A stretch of 64,000 nt of DNA from an uncultured Alistipes sp. (GTDB lineage Bacteria; Bacteroidota; Bacteroidia; Bacteroidales; Rikenellaceae), in NCBI GenBank assembly GCA_900768045.1, contig CAAGBL010000023.1:1-64000 (forward strand), in the 5' to 3' direction. A model generated the notes under the pieces. The model was not told the origin of the DNA, did not search any database, and saw only the letters and a list, made by a program, of their open reading frames with translations. Numbering within the stretch: position 1 is the stretch's first letter; every line of letters begins with the position of its first letter. This document shows positions 8,576 to 16,784 of the stretch, one piece after another. The position numbers and the translations under genes are program-made.

Positions 8576-8597
8576 GTGAATCCGCCGGGGCTCGAAC
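8576..8597 (-). repeat. 22-bp duplicate of the tRNA-Lys 3' end
   Basis: Identical to 8816-8837, covering the acceptor 3' strand and part of the T-arm of tRNA-Lys. Sequence beyond 8597 diverges from the tRNA. Such a tail repeat is the usual scar of site-specific integration at a tRNA gene, but no integrase is in the window. Confidence 0.8.
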
Positions 8598-8813
8598 GGC
8601 TTTAGCCGTGGCGGGGATACCTATTTGCGCAGACCGAAGGTCGAGCAATAGACTCAATCTTATCCCCGCAACCCGCATTATGTGAGTAGGCACGGAGGGG
8701 GTATGTTGAGCTTATGCAGGGCATACTCTGTTTTTAGTAATCCGACGAGCTTGCTCGTATGGGATTATAAAAAAACAGAGCAGCAGAGTAATAACTCTGC
8801 CGCTCAATAATTT

Positions 8814-8889
8814 TGGTGAATCCGCCGGGGCTCGAACCCGGGACCCCAACATTAAAAGTGTTGTGCTCTACCTGCTGAGCTACGGATTC
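8814..8889 (-). tRNA. tRNA-Lys (anticodon TTT)
   Basis: On the minus strand the 76-nt cloverleaf has a 7-bp acceptor stem GAATCCG/CGGATTC and a D-arm GCTC-AGCAGGTA-GAGC. The anticodon stem CAACA/TGTTG encloses loop CTTTTAA (anticodon TTT), and the T-arm is CCGGG-TTCGAGC-CCCGG. Discriminator A and an encoded CCA complete the 3' end. The Lys identity comes from the anticodon. Confidence 0.96.
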
Positions 8890-9002
8890 TCCGAATACCA
8901 AATTTTTCGTTTGGTGGTGCAAAGATAAACAATATTTTTGTTTTACCAAAATTGAACGATAAATTTATTATCTTTGTATATCTATAATTAAAACACGGAG
9001 TC

Positions 9003-9908
9003 ATGGATCAGCCAAAACTTGAGCGTCTGCTTCGCCTTATGAAGCTGCTTACGAGCAACGTAAACTACACGGTAAACGACCTTGCCGAGCGTCTCGACAC
9101 GTCGTACCGCTCGATATATCGCTATATCGAGACCTTCAAGGAGGCAGGCTTTGTGGTGCATAAGCTCGAGGGTGGAGTCTACAAACTTGGTAAGGAGAGT
9201 CCTTATTTTCGTGAGATATCGCAGCTCGTGCACTTTACCGACGAGGAGGCGCATATCGTAAACCAACTCATTGAGGGCCTTGATGATACGAATATGCTCA
9301 AGCAGAATTTGCGCAAGAAGCTAAGCTCGGTCTACAACTGTACGTCGATGGCTGCGAGTGTTGTCAAGGGCAAGCATGCTGTGAACGTAAATAGGATTTT
9401 GGAGGCTATCGAGGAGCGTCGGCAGGTGTTGCTCTGCGACTATTCGTCGTCGCATACGGGCGAGGTGCGCACACGCTGTGTTGAGCCCTTTGGCTTTACG
9501 ACAAACTATGTGCAGATATGGTGTTACGAGCCAGATAGCGGCATGAATAAGCTCTTTAAGACATCACGCATCGGCTCTGTAGAGGTGCTCGATAAGGGGT
9601 GGAAGCATGAGGCTGACCACCACGAGGGATATATCGACATCTTCCGTATGACGGGCTATGAGCAGCACCGTGTGAAGCTTGAGTTAGGCATGCTTGCGCA
9701 CAACCTTATTTTGGAGGAGTATCCCTTGTCGGAGCGAGACATTAAGCCCCTTGCTAATGGTCGCTGGCTGCTCGATACTTACGTGTGTAACTATTTGGGC
9801 ATTAGTCGTTTCGTTGTCGGTCTTTTAGATGATATTCGTGTTGTTGACTCGCCCGAATATAGCGACTATCTTAAGCAAAGAATGTCATCACTTACAGCGA
9901 CTCTTTAG
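9003..9908 (+). CDS. WYL-domain HTH transcriptional regulator
   Basis: 301 aa. Residues about 1-60 form a winged helix-turn-helix (LLRLMKLLTSNVNYTVNDLA, with SYRSIYRYIETFKEAGF after it) of the DeoR/HTH_11 type. Residues about 130-230 match a WYL ligand-binding domain, although the name-giving W-Y-L motif appears as IWCYEP here. WYL proteins often bind single-stranded nucleic acid or nucleotides and regulate DNA-damage or phage-defence loci; the ligand here is unknown. A -7 box TATCTTTG lies at 8969-8976 without a clear -33 box. It stands alone, convergent with the kinase-like gene, and may or may not regulate the neighbouring signalling cassette. Confidence 0.88.
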   Translation: MDQPKLERLLRLMKLLTSNVNYTVNDLAERLDTSYRSIYRYIETFKEAGFVVHKLEGGVYKLGKESPYFREISQLVHFTDEEAHIVNQLIEGLDDTNMLKQNLRKKLSSVYNCTSMAASVVKGKHAVNVNRILEAIEERRQVLLCDYSSSHTGEVRTRCVEPFGFTTNYVQIWCYEPDSGMNKLFKTSRIGSVEVLDKGWKHEADHHEGYIDIFRMTGYEQHRVKLELGMLAHNLILEEYPLSERDIKPLANGRWLLDTYVCNYLGISRFVVGLLDDIRVVDSPEYSDYLKQRMSSLTATL

Positions 9909-9910
9909 CA

Positions 9911-11032
9911 CTATTTTGGTGCCTTGCGTAGGTTGAGCTCCGAGATTGGTAGCTTCAGCTTTTTAGCACGTGTGCGTATCGCCCGCTCGCTACGATTCAT
10001 GTGGCGAGCAATACTCGATATTTTATTCCCATCAAAGAGTAGCGTTGCTAACTTCAGGTCGTCGTTAGGTGTCCATATACGACTATTGCTTTTACTGCTA
10101 TCTCTGTGTGGCTTATGCGCCGCATGTGTGCGTGCTTTTGTTAGTTGCTCGGACGATATAACTATTTTATGCTCCTCGTGCTTAGGCCTTTTATATCCTT
10201 TATCGTTGCCATGAATCGCCACGTAAAACATCTTGTGTAGACCATAAATCATTGGCGACGATGAACGTAATCCTTGCGCTATGTTCTCATGTGCAAGGTC
10301 TTTATGCTTGCGGAATAACGCTATGATGCTTTCTAATAAGACGCTATCATCGTATACGCACTCTTCGGGTGTAAACAGTGTTTTGTCGCCATTTAGCATC
10401 TTCTCAATATCTCTATCCAAGGCCAGTGCTGCGAGCGTCGTCGAGATTAATGCAAGAGGGTAGTCGTCGATAGCCTTCTTGAAGTAGTTGTGCGTACGTC
10501 TGGGATGTCTGTATGCCAGTGTTCCAATCTCCAAGGGGTAGTTGTTGAGATCTGGGCGCCACATAGCGTCAAGGTCAATGGCTTTCATTTGAAGGTCGCT
10601 GCCCACAATTATACTGTCGGGCTTTATATCGCCATGCGCATACTCTGCCTCGAGTAGCTCTAATGCAAATCTGTCGAAGGCCTTGCTAAGCTCTTGGTAG
10701 TTACTCTTCTCGTTGCCGATGAGGCTGTCTAATGGTTCGCCCTCTACCCAAGGCATTAGCAGAATGTCTATATACTCCATCTTGCCATCAATAGAGTATA
10801 CACCTAACTCCTTTTCGTAGATGTTGTCGCCATATAGGCTCTTGAGGTTCTGCTTCGGGCGATAATAGCATTTTATCAGCCAGTCGCCCTCACGCCCCAT
10901 TATGCGGCAGCGTGCAGTCACGGCATTATTGCCAGCCTTAATGGTGTCGGCATCAATCCAAATATGGTCAATCGTACGTAGGTATATAACCTTGTTGCGA
11001 AGGGTGTTTATTATGTTTAAGATACTTGCCAT
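9911..11032 (-). CDS. protein kinase-like protein with C-terminal SANT-like HTH
   Basis: I take the ATG at 11032 (373 aa); the open frame upstream would run through its own -7 box TATATTTG (complement of 11056-11063). Residues about 20-250 look like a protein kinase fold: beta-3 Lys54 in WLIKCYY, hinge LLMPWVEGEP, catalytic loop HGDIKPDS (133-140, with Ser where Asn is usual), IDLD (152-155) in place of DFG, and GTLAYRHP (170-177) as activation segment. Residues about 324-365 (WTPNDDLKLATLLFDGNKIS, with RHMNRSERAIRTRAKKL after it) resemble a SANT/Myb-like helix-turn-helix. The gene diverges from the channel operon, suggesting a shared pathway. Activity is plausible but the two substitutions leave a pseudokinase possible. 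Confidence 0.75.
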   Translation of the reverse strand: MASILNIINTLRNKVIYLRTIDHIWIDADTIKAGNNAVTARCRIMGREGDWLIKCYYRPKQNLKSLYGDNIYEKELGVYSIDGKMEYIDILLMPWVEGEPLDSLIGNEKSNYQELSKAFDRFALELLEAEYAHGDIKPDSIIVGSDLQMKAIDLDAMWRPDLNNYPLEIGTLAYRHPRRTHNYFKKAIDDYPLALISTTLAALALDRDIEKMLNGDKTLFTPEECVYDDSVLLESIIALFRKHKDLAHENIAQGLRSSSPMIYGLHKMFYVAIHGNDKGYKRPKHEEHKIVISSEQLTKARTHAAHKPHRDSSKSNSRIWTPNDDLKLATLLFDGNKISSIARHMNRSERAIRTRAKKLKLPISELNLRKAPK

Positions 11033-11104
11033 TATGTCGTTAAGTTTGGGGTGTACAAATATAGTTATATTTCTACGATGTGTTAAAAAAGTGAGGGAAA
11101 ATAG

Positions 11105-11135
11105 TTTGAAATACAATAATATTATTGTATATTTG
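11105..11135 (+). promoter_or_regulatory. promoter of the channel/RyR operon
   Basis: TTTG (11105-11108), 19 bp, TATATTTG (11128-11135): a full-consensus Bacteroidota promoter 35 bp before the channel gene start, in the divergent spacer with the kinase-like gene. Confidence 0.8.
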
Positions 11136-11169
11136 CGTAATAACACAACCGTAAATCGAAGAATCCTCT

Positions 11170-13746
11170 ATGAATAAGATTAAAATGTGGGCGAATGACC
11201 ATAGACGCTCAATCCTCGTTGCAGTGTTGCTGTCGCTCCTGTTAATATCTATAGATGCCCTCTCTGACACATGCTCCGTAAGGTCATTGCTGTTTGCCGT
11301 GCTCGAATCTGTGGCGGTGGTCTATATCGTCCATAATCTTAGGGTGGTCTTTACGCACCCCGTCAAGTTTGATTGGTTGTTGTCGAGAGGTACGTTTATT
11401 TGGCGCATCGCTATCTTTGTCCTCTCATTTCCGATATTTATTGCATTCTGCATACATCTCCTATCTCCAGTTATTGATGATGGCATTACTCCTGCTGAGG
11501 TTGCCTACTCTGCGGAGATGTTTGGCGATAGCCGTGAAGAGTGGCGAGATAGGTCGCATGAGGAGCTTTCCGAGCCCTCGCTACTGTGGACGCTATACTA
11601 TCACTTTACAGATCCTGGCAATCAGCATACTACGCTTACCTATCGAGGTCGATTGATAGCTGGTATATGTGCTACGTTTGGCGTTATACTGCTAAACGGC
11701 CTGCTTATATCTGTGTTAATTGGAGCCTTCGATGTTCGTCGTGAGAGGTGGCGTATGGGCATAGTGCGCTATTCTCGATTTTTACGCAGAAACAAGCGTG
11801 GTCACTATGTTATTATTGGCGGTAGCGATATGGATACTATCGTTGTGCAGAGCATCTTCAATAGCGCCAAGAATGCTTCGGAGAAGACTCCTTATATTGT
11901 GATTCAGACAGATACTGATGTTGAGAGTTTGCGCAATCATCTCTATTCGGGACTGAGCGATGTTCAGCAGCGACACCTTATCTTGTACTCTGGTAGTCGT
12001 ACTCTTAGGGAGGACGTTGAAGACTTGATATTGGAGCGAGCAATCAAGGTTTACTTGTTGGGCGAGAGTGGTGTTGAGGAGTCTAACGAGTCGATGCACG
12101 ACACCTATAGCATGCGTTGCATCGAGTATATTGGCGATTATATCAAGCGCCACATGCACAACGAAGCTTCGTTGGTTAATGCCGATAATCCGCTTGAGGT
12201 CAATGTGTTGTTTGAGCACCAGACGACATTCTCAATATATCAGCTCTCGGATATGCAGACGGGATTCTCGAAGTATATCACCTTTAAGCCTATGAACTAC
12301 TACGAGATGTGGGCTCAGAAGGTATTGGTGTGTGATACACTTGGCGACGAGCTAAATGCTGAGTATATCCCTTTGGAGGGCACGGGTATCACTGCCGATA
12401 GCGACGACTTTGTTCATCTTGTTATTGTGGGAATGTCACGCATGGGTGTTGCTCTTGGTGTTGAGGCCACACACTTGGCTCACTATCCCAATTTTGAGAC
12501 TAAACACAAGCGCACACGAATAACCTTCATTGATCCCGACATGGAGCGTGAGTATAACTACTTTAGAGGCCGCTTCCGTGGCTTCTTCGAGTTGGCACGC
12601 TATCGCTATGCCGATGTGTCAAGGTGTGACTATGCAACCCAGGAGCAGGGTATCTACTATAACGAAAACTATGGCAAGTGGATTGAGCCTTGGACTACTA
12701 CCGACGACGTTGGTCGAGGCGTCTATGACCATCTTGGCGGCGACTTTATAGATGTCGAGTGGGAGTTTATTCGTGGCTCGATTGAGATGCCAGTGCTCCA
12801 GCAATATTTGATTGATGCCGCCCACCAAAAGGGCGTAAAGCTTACTGTTGCTATATGTCTTCCCGAGCCTAATAGCGCAGCCGCTGCAGCGTTGTATCTG
12901 CCTCGTGAGGTCTATAACTCTCAAAATGTTCAGCAGGTGTTGGTGTATCAGCGTTACGATGATTCACTATTCTGCAATCTCTCTGAGATGAGATACAAGA
13001 CTCCTTTTAATGGCCTTATAAAGCCATTTGGTATGATCTCGGGAGTCTCTGATTTAAAGTCGTTTGAGGTACGTGGTGAGTGGGCTAAGATGGTTGGCGA
13101 GCACTATAACAAGGAGAGTGTATATAGTGGTGCATATGAGAAGGAGTGGCTGGCGTCGCTCTCGTTGTCGAAGTATGACTCTCTGTTTGACTATCTTATT
13201 AATAGTGACGATAGCGCAGAGTGGGTTAAGAGTTATAAGTTGAGAGCCGAGGAGGCAAATAACATCTATAATAGGATTGTTGGCGAGGTGGCGCACTCGA
13301 ACTATGCCGATACTATCGAGAAGCTCCTTGAGCAGTGCCGTGAGCAGGAGGGTAAGCTCAATAAGAATGCTACGATGAAGGCGTGGTCAAACACCTATAA
13401 TGCCAACTCTCTTTGGACAAAGCTGCGCTGTGTGGGTTATAAGCCTGGCGAGCCTCTTAGTGTTGAGCAGGTGTGGAATCTATCATGCGTGGAGCATGCT
13501 CGTTGGAATATGGAGCAGTTGCTTTTGTCGCAGATGCCAATTAATAAGAGTGAGTTGAAGGTGTGGATAGCCTCTGGTGCCAATAAGCGAAGCATCAAGG
13601 ATTTGTATAAGGCTGAGCGTAAGCACCCAAACATCAGCTCATTGGCGATGATACATAGCCTCGATAAGATTTTTTATTACGATGTCGCCTTGTCGATATT
13701 CCTTGCTGAGGGATACGACTACTGCTGTCGTAGACTCCAAAAGTGA
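11170..13746 (+). CDS. CASTOR/POLLUX-like ion channel with RCK domains and RyR-like C-terminus
   Basis: 858 aa. Predicted membrane segments lie near residues 14-30, 40-60, 76-98 and 160-187. Between the last two is a pore-like stretch LLWTLYYHFTDPGNQ (138-152), whose DPGN resembles the (A)DSGN filter of CASTOR/POLLUX/DMI1 channels rather than the TVGYGD of K+ channels. Two RCK/TrkA-N-like cytoplasmic domains follow: GHYVIIGGSDMD (211-222) and FVHLVIVGMSRMG (414-426). Near the C-terminus, VEHARW (774-779) and ERKHPN match the EHxRW...HP pattern of RyR-type domains. This suggests a ligand-gated channel whose cytoplasmic domains sense nucleotides or ions; the ligand is not known. It is first in a plus-strand operon, 50 bp before the next gene. 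Confidence 0.75.
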   Translation: MNKIKMWANDHRRSILVAVLLSLLLISIDALSDTCSVRSLLFAVLESVAVVYIVHNLRVVFTHPVKFDWLLSRGTFIWRIAIFVLSFPIFIAFCIHLLSPVIDDGITPAEVAYSAEMFGDSREEWRDRSHEELSEPSLLWTLYYHFTDPGNQHTTLTYRGRLIAGICATFGVILLNGLLISVLIGAFDVRRERWRMGIVRYSRFLRRNKRGHYVIIGGSDMDTIVVQSIFNSAKNASEKTPYIVIQTDTDVESLRNHLYSGLSDVQQRHLILYSGSRTLREDVEDLILERAIKVYLLGESGVEESNESMHDTYSMRCIEYIGDYIKRHMHNEASLVNADNPLEVNVLFEHQTTFSIYQLSDMQTGFSKYITFKPMNYYEMWAQKVLVCDTLGDELNAEYIPLEGTGITADSDDFVHLVIVGMSRMGVALGVEATHLAHYPNFETKHKRTRITFIDPDMEREYNYFRGRFRGFFELARYRYADVSRCDYATQEQGIYYNENYGKWIEPWTTTDDVGRGVYDHLGGDFIDVEWEFIRGSIEMPVLQQYLIDAAHQKGVKLTVAICLPEPNSAAAAALYLPREVYNSQNVQQVLVYQRYDDSLFCNLSEMRYKTPFNGLIKPFGMISGVSDLKSFEVRGEWAKMVGEHYNKESVYSGAYEKEWLASLSLSKYDSLFDYLINSDDSAEWVKSYKLRAEEANNIYNRIVGEVAHSNYADTIEKLLEQCREQEGKLNKNATMKAWSNTYNANSLWTKLRCVGYKPGEPLSVEQVWNLSCVEHARWNMEQLLLSQMPINKSELKVWIASGANKRSIKDLYKAERKHPNISSLAMIHSLDKIFYYDVALSIFLAEGYDYCCRRLQK

Positions 13747-13796
13747 TATTGCCGAGGGCTTGCTACTAACCGAACAACTTACATAAAACCTAAAAT

Positions 13797-15272
13797 ATGA
13801 AGAACATAAACATATTTATTGCTGGAGCTAAGGATCTTATTGAGGCTCGTCGAGTTTTTAAGGTTCTTGCCAATAACCTCAATGCCGAGTACGACTCTAA
13901 GCAGCTGGACATAAGCCTTACGATGCGCTCCTTTGAGGATTTTGTTGAGAACAATAACCAGACATCGTATGACGACTATATCGCAAAAGAGTCCGATATT
14001 GTGATATTTATCATCGAGGGACGTATTGGCGCAAAGACCGAGGCAGAGTTTAAGATTGCGAGCAATAGCTTGAGTAAGCATGGTCGTCCTAAGATCTTTG
14101 TATTCATGAAGCAGTACGATGCGCTCACGCCAGATATCGCATATGTCAATGGTTTGATGAGCACGCTTCTAAGCGACTACTACTATACATACCGTAACTA
14201 CGACCACCTTGAGTCTATTGCCAAGGATGTGCTTCGCGAAGCTGTCGATAGCATCGCACGAAAGAGTGTGGCAAACACCGAGAAGCGTGCTGGCCGTTCT
14301 CGACTCATGTCGTGGCTAAAGCTGCAGCGCTATGCTATTGTTGTATTACTCCTGGCCATTGTGACGCTTGGTGTCTTTATGTTTGTTGGCCGTCATCGCC
14401 TGCCCAATAAACCAATGACAATCGTTGTGGGTGGTGGCTCTGTGGCAAACTATGTTGAGGATAGCCTCAAGATCGACCTTAGGGGCTACGACGACCTCAT
14501 CTATTTCCATATGCCAAGCATGGCATCGCTATCTACTCTTGGCGAGGATATTGCCGACCATAATTATCGCAATTATACCGTTGTGTTTGCTGCCGAGAGG
14601 GCCGATACTATGGCATTCTTCTCATCGGTAAATATCGATGATATTAAAACAGATACAGATGGTTGTGTGTTGGGTGCATATCTTGGCGATGACCCTTTGT
14701 GTGCTATTGTTGAGAACGACCCTCTAATCAGAGAGTATGTTGGAGCTGAGGATTTTGAGCGAGGACGTATCTCACTAGATGCCTTGAAGCGTATTCTCGA
14801 AGATAGCTCTCGATTTGATATCCACACTACGTCAACAACAAGTGGCACTCGCAAGCGTTATGCCGATTTGTTGCTCTCTAAGGGTCATGTGTTGGGTAAC
14901 TATAAGCCATTTAACGAGACCGAGACTATTGTTGCCACTCCAGGTTATCCAAGTGTGCGTCTTGCCAGCCGCTTCTATACATCTAAAAATGCCAAGGGTG
15001 CTACTAAGCTTCTCAAGACGCTCTCGTTGTACGATGTTGTCGATGGCCAGGAGCAGTTGCTTGTTAAGCGTATGTATGTCTATTTTGCAGGTTGCGGAAA
15101 GATGTATAAACACTCGCCCGACAATATGAAGCAGATAGATAGAACGTTGGTGTATGTGCCTCAGCCCATCATCGATTTCCTTCACGACTTAGGTATCTCA
15201 ACCGAGCAAATAGATGATGATAACTATCTGTATTTTGAGGTTGCCGAAAAGATATTCTATCTAAACGAGTAG
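13797..15272 (+). CDS. DUF4062/TIR-like protein with one TM helix and a binding-protein-like domain
   Basis: 491 aa. Residues 1-150 have the alternating pattern of DUF4062/TIR-like Rossmann domains: NINIFIAGAKDLIEARRVF, a conserved SDIVIFIIEGRIGAKTEAEF and then RPKIFVFMKQYD. A single membrane helix follows (about 176-196, RYAIVVLLLAIVTLGVFMFV). The C-terminal 290 residues begin TIVVGGGSVANYVEDSL and resemble a type 2 periplasmic binding protein of the PstS kind, presumably outside the membrane. The layout suggests a transmembrane receptor passing an external ligand signal to a cytoplasmic TIR-like enzyme or scaffold. That is inference from domains; no catalytic Glu is assigned. It lies in an operon with the channel and the RyR protein. 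Confidence 0.7.
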   Translation: MKNINIFIAGAKDLIEARRVFKVLANNLNAEYDSKQLDISLTMRSFEDFVENNNQTSYDDYIAKESDIVIFIIEGRIGAKTEAEFKIASNSLSKHGRPKIFVFMKQYDALTPDIAYVNGLMSTLLSDYYYTYRNYDHLESIAKDVLREAVDSIARKSVANTEKRAGRSRLMSWLKLQRYAIVVLLLAIVTLGVFMFVGRHRLPNKPMTIVVGGGSVANYVEDSLKIDLRGYDDLIYFHMPSMASLSTLGEDIADHNYRNYTVVFAAERADTMAFFSSVNIDDIKTDTDGCVLGAYLGDDPLCAIVENDPLIREYVGAEDFERGRISLDALKRILEDSSRFDIHTTSTTSGTRKRYADLLLSKGHVLGNYKPFNETETIVATPGYPSVRLASRFYTSKNAKGATKLLKTLSLYDVVDGQEQLLVKRMYVYFAGCGKMYKHSPDNMKQIDRTLVYVPQPIIDFLHDLGISTEQIDDDNYLYFEVAEKIFYLNE

Positions 15273-15296
15273 TCTCAATGGTGAAACTAAAACTAA

Positions 15297-15596
15297 ATGA
15301 TGAGTATGAAAAATGGATATCAGCCAAAACCTATCGATGCTTCGGATATTGTGCTTCCCGAGGAGCTTATGCCTCTTGTCGAGAAGCTCGCGCGTAATGT
15401 CCACGACGTGTGGGCCGAGGCTCGTATAAAAGAGGGGTGGCGCTATGGACTTGAGCGTGATGAGGAGCGCATGGAGCACCCTTGCCTTGTTGACTACGAC
15501 GAGCTGCCCGAGTCGGAGCGTGAGTACGACCGTAATACGGCATTGGGCACGTTGCGACTAATATATAAGCTTGGTTTCAAGATAGACAAAGAGTAA
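15297..15596 (+). CDS. stand-alone RyR-domain protein
   Basis: A 99-aa single-domain protein matching the ryanodine-receptor repeat (RyR) seen in prokaryotes: YQPKPIDASDIVLPEEL, LARNVHDVWAEARIKEGWRY (32-50), EHPCLVDYDELPESEREYDR (60-79) and a C-terminal TLRLIYKLGFKI. Stand-alone RyR proteins are known in Bacteroides; they are thought to bind a nucleotide or small ligand, but this is not settled. Three in-frame ATGs (15297, 15300, 15306) make the exact start uncertain. It lies 25 bp after the TIR-like gene and 19 bp before the dehydrogenase. Confidence 0.88.
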   Translation: MMSMKNGYQPKPIDASDIVLPEELMPLVEKLARNVHDVWAEARIKEGWRYGLERDEERMEHPCLVDYDELPESEREYDRNTALGTLRLIYKLGFKIDKE

Positions 15597-15614
15597 TCTT
15601 AAAAAATAAATATT

Positions 15615-16784
15615 ATGAATAGTTTTATCTACGATATTCCCGTAAAGGTCTATTTTGGCCGTGATCAGCTCTCGCATCTTGGCGCAGAACTTCGTAAGTT
15701 TGGACGTCGAGTGTTGCTCACGTATGGTGGTGGTTCGATCAAGCGTAATGGCCTCTACGATAGGGTAGTAAGCGAGCTTCGTAATGCCGATATGGAGGTT
15801 TATGAGCTCTCAGGCATCGAGCCTAATCCACGTATCGAGTCGGTGCGTCAGGGTGTTGCAATGTGTAAGGAGCACAATATTGATGTGCTGTTGGCTGTTG
15901 GTGGTGGCTCTACTATCGACGCTACTAAGTTTATGGCTGCGGGAGCATGTGTCGAGCACGATGCGTGGGAGTTTTTTGGTGCGGGTGCTAAGCCTATCGA
16001 GCGAGCATTGCCCATTGTCACTATTCTCACACTCTCGGCTACTGGCTCCGAGATGGATACTGGGGGTGTTATCTCAAACCTCGAAACGGGCGATAAGCTT
16101 GGGCGCCTTGCTCAGCCACTACTACCTAAGGTGTCGTTCCTCGATCCTACGTTGACCTACACGGTGAGTGCCTATCAAACCGCTTGTGGAGCTGCCGACA
16201 TCATGTCGCACATTATGGAGGTATATTTCAACATGAACAAAGATCTCTTTATGCTCGACTGCTTTATGGAGGGCATGCTCAAAACCGTTGTTAAGTATGC
16301 TCCTATTGCCATTGCCGAGCCTGAGAACTATGAGGCACGAGCTAACCTTATGTGGACATCATCTTGGGCTATTAATGGCTTTATCAATGGCGGTAAGAAG
16401 AAGGCGTGGAGCTGCCACCCTATGGAGCATGAGCTATCTGCTGTCTACGACATTACCCACGGCCTCGGCTTGGCTATCCTTACTCCTCGATGGATGGAGT
16501 ATTGCCTCGACGAGAGCAATGTAGATAGGTATGTCACCTTTGGTGTTAATGTCTTTGGCATAGATTCGTCGCTCGAGCCTATGGCCATTGCCCGAGAGGC
16601 TATTAAGCGCCTTTCCGATTTCTTCTTTAATACTCTTGGCCTTAAGAGTACCTTTACTGAGGTGGGCATCAAGCGAGAGGACTTTGCTCTTATGGCAAAG
16701 AAGGCTTGCCGCTATGGCGACATCAAGGGCTTCAAAACTCTTACGGAGCGTGATGTTGTTAATATTTTTGAAATGTGCATATAA
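15615..16784 (+). CDS. iron-containing alcohol dehydrogenase (YqhD/BDH family)
   Basis: 389 aa. An NAD(P)H-dependent alcohol/aldehyde oxidoreductase of the group III Fe-ADH fold. GGGST (97-100 region) binds the coenzyme; the metal ligands are Asp195 and His199 (CGAADIMSH), His268 (CHPMEHE) and His282 (THGLGLA). The sequence is closest to YqhD/butanol dehydrogenase types, suggesting reduction of short aldehydes. It is 19 bp downstream of the RyR gene, so read-through from the channel operon is likely, but the functional link is unclear. Its TAA stop overlaps palindromic element copy D. Confidence 0.92.
   Translation: MNSFIYDIPVKVYFGRDQLSHLGAELRKFGRRVLLTYGGGSIKRNGLYDRVVSELRNADMEVYELSGIEPNPRIESVRQGVAMCKEHNIDVLLAVGGGSTIDATKFMAAGACVEHDAWEFFGAGAKPIERALPIVTILTLSATGSEMDTGGVISNLETGDKLGRLAQPLLPKVSFLDPTLTYTVSAYQTACGAADIMSHIMEVYFNMNKDLFMLDCFMEGMLKTVVKYAPIAIAEPENYEARANLMWTSSWAINGFINGGKKKAWSCHPMEHELSAVYDITHGLGLAILTPRWMEYCLDESNVDRYVTFGVNVFGIDSSLEPMAIAREAIKRLSDFFFNTLGLKSTFTEVGIKREDFALMAKKACRYGDIKGFKTLTERDVVNIFEMCI

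Larger units (their letters stand above)
8294..8815. other. intergenic region with duplicated tRNA tail and tandem hairpins
   Basis: Outside the rpmB promoter, 8370-8575 shows no gene or structure. From 8576 to 8597 there is an exact 22-bp copy of the 3' end of the neighbouring tRNA-Lys gene. Between that copy and the tRNA lie several strong hairpins: GCGGGGATA/TATCCCCGC (8611-8619 with 8661-8669, nested with GACC-GAA-GGTC), GTATG/CATAC (8701-8726), CTCTGTTTTT/AAAAACAGAG (8726-8735 with 8771-8780, nested with ACGAGC-TT-GCTCGT) and GCAGAGT/ACTCTGC (8783-8800). The last, followed on the minus strand by a 7-T run, probably terminates the tRNA transcript. Confidence 0.7.

Noticed and set aside
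8399..8605. 68-codon plus-strand frame before the tRNA tail copy
   Set aside because: Its end overlaps the duplicated tRNA sequence and its composition is not coding-like.
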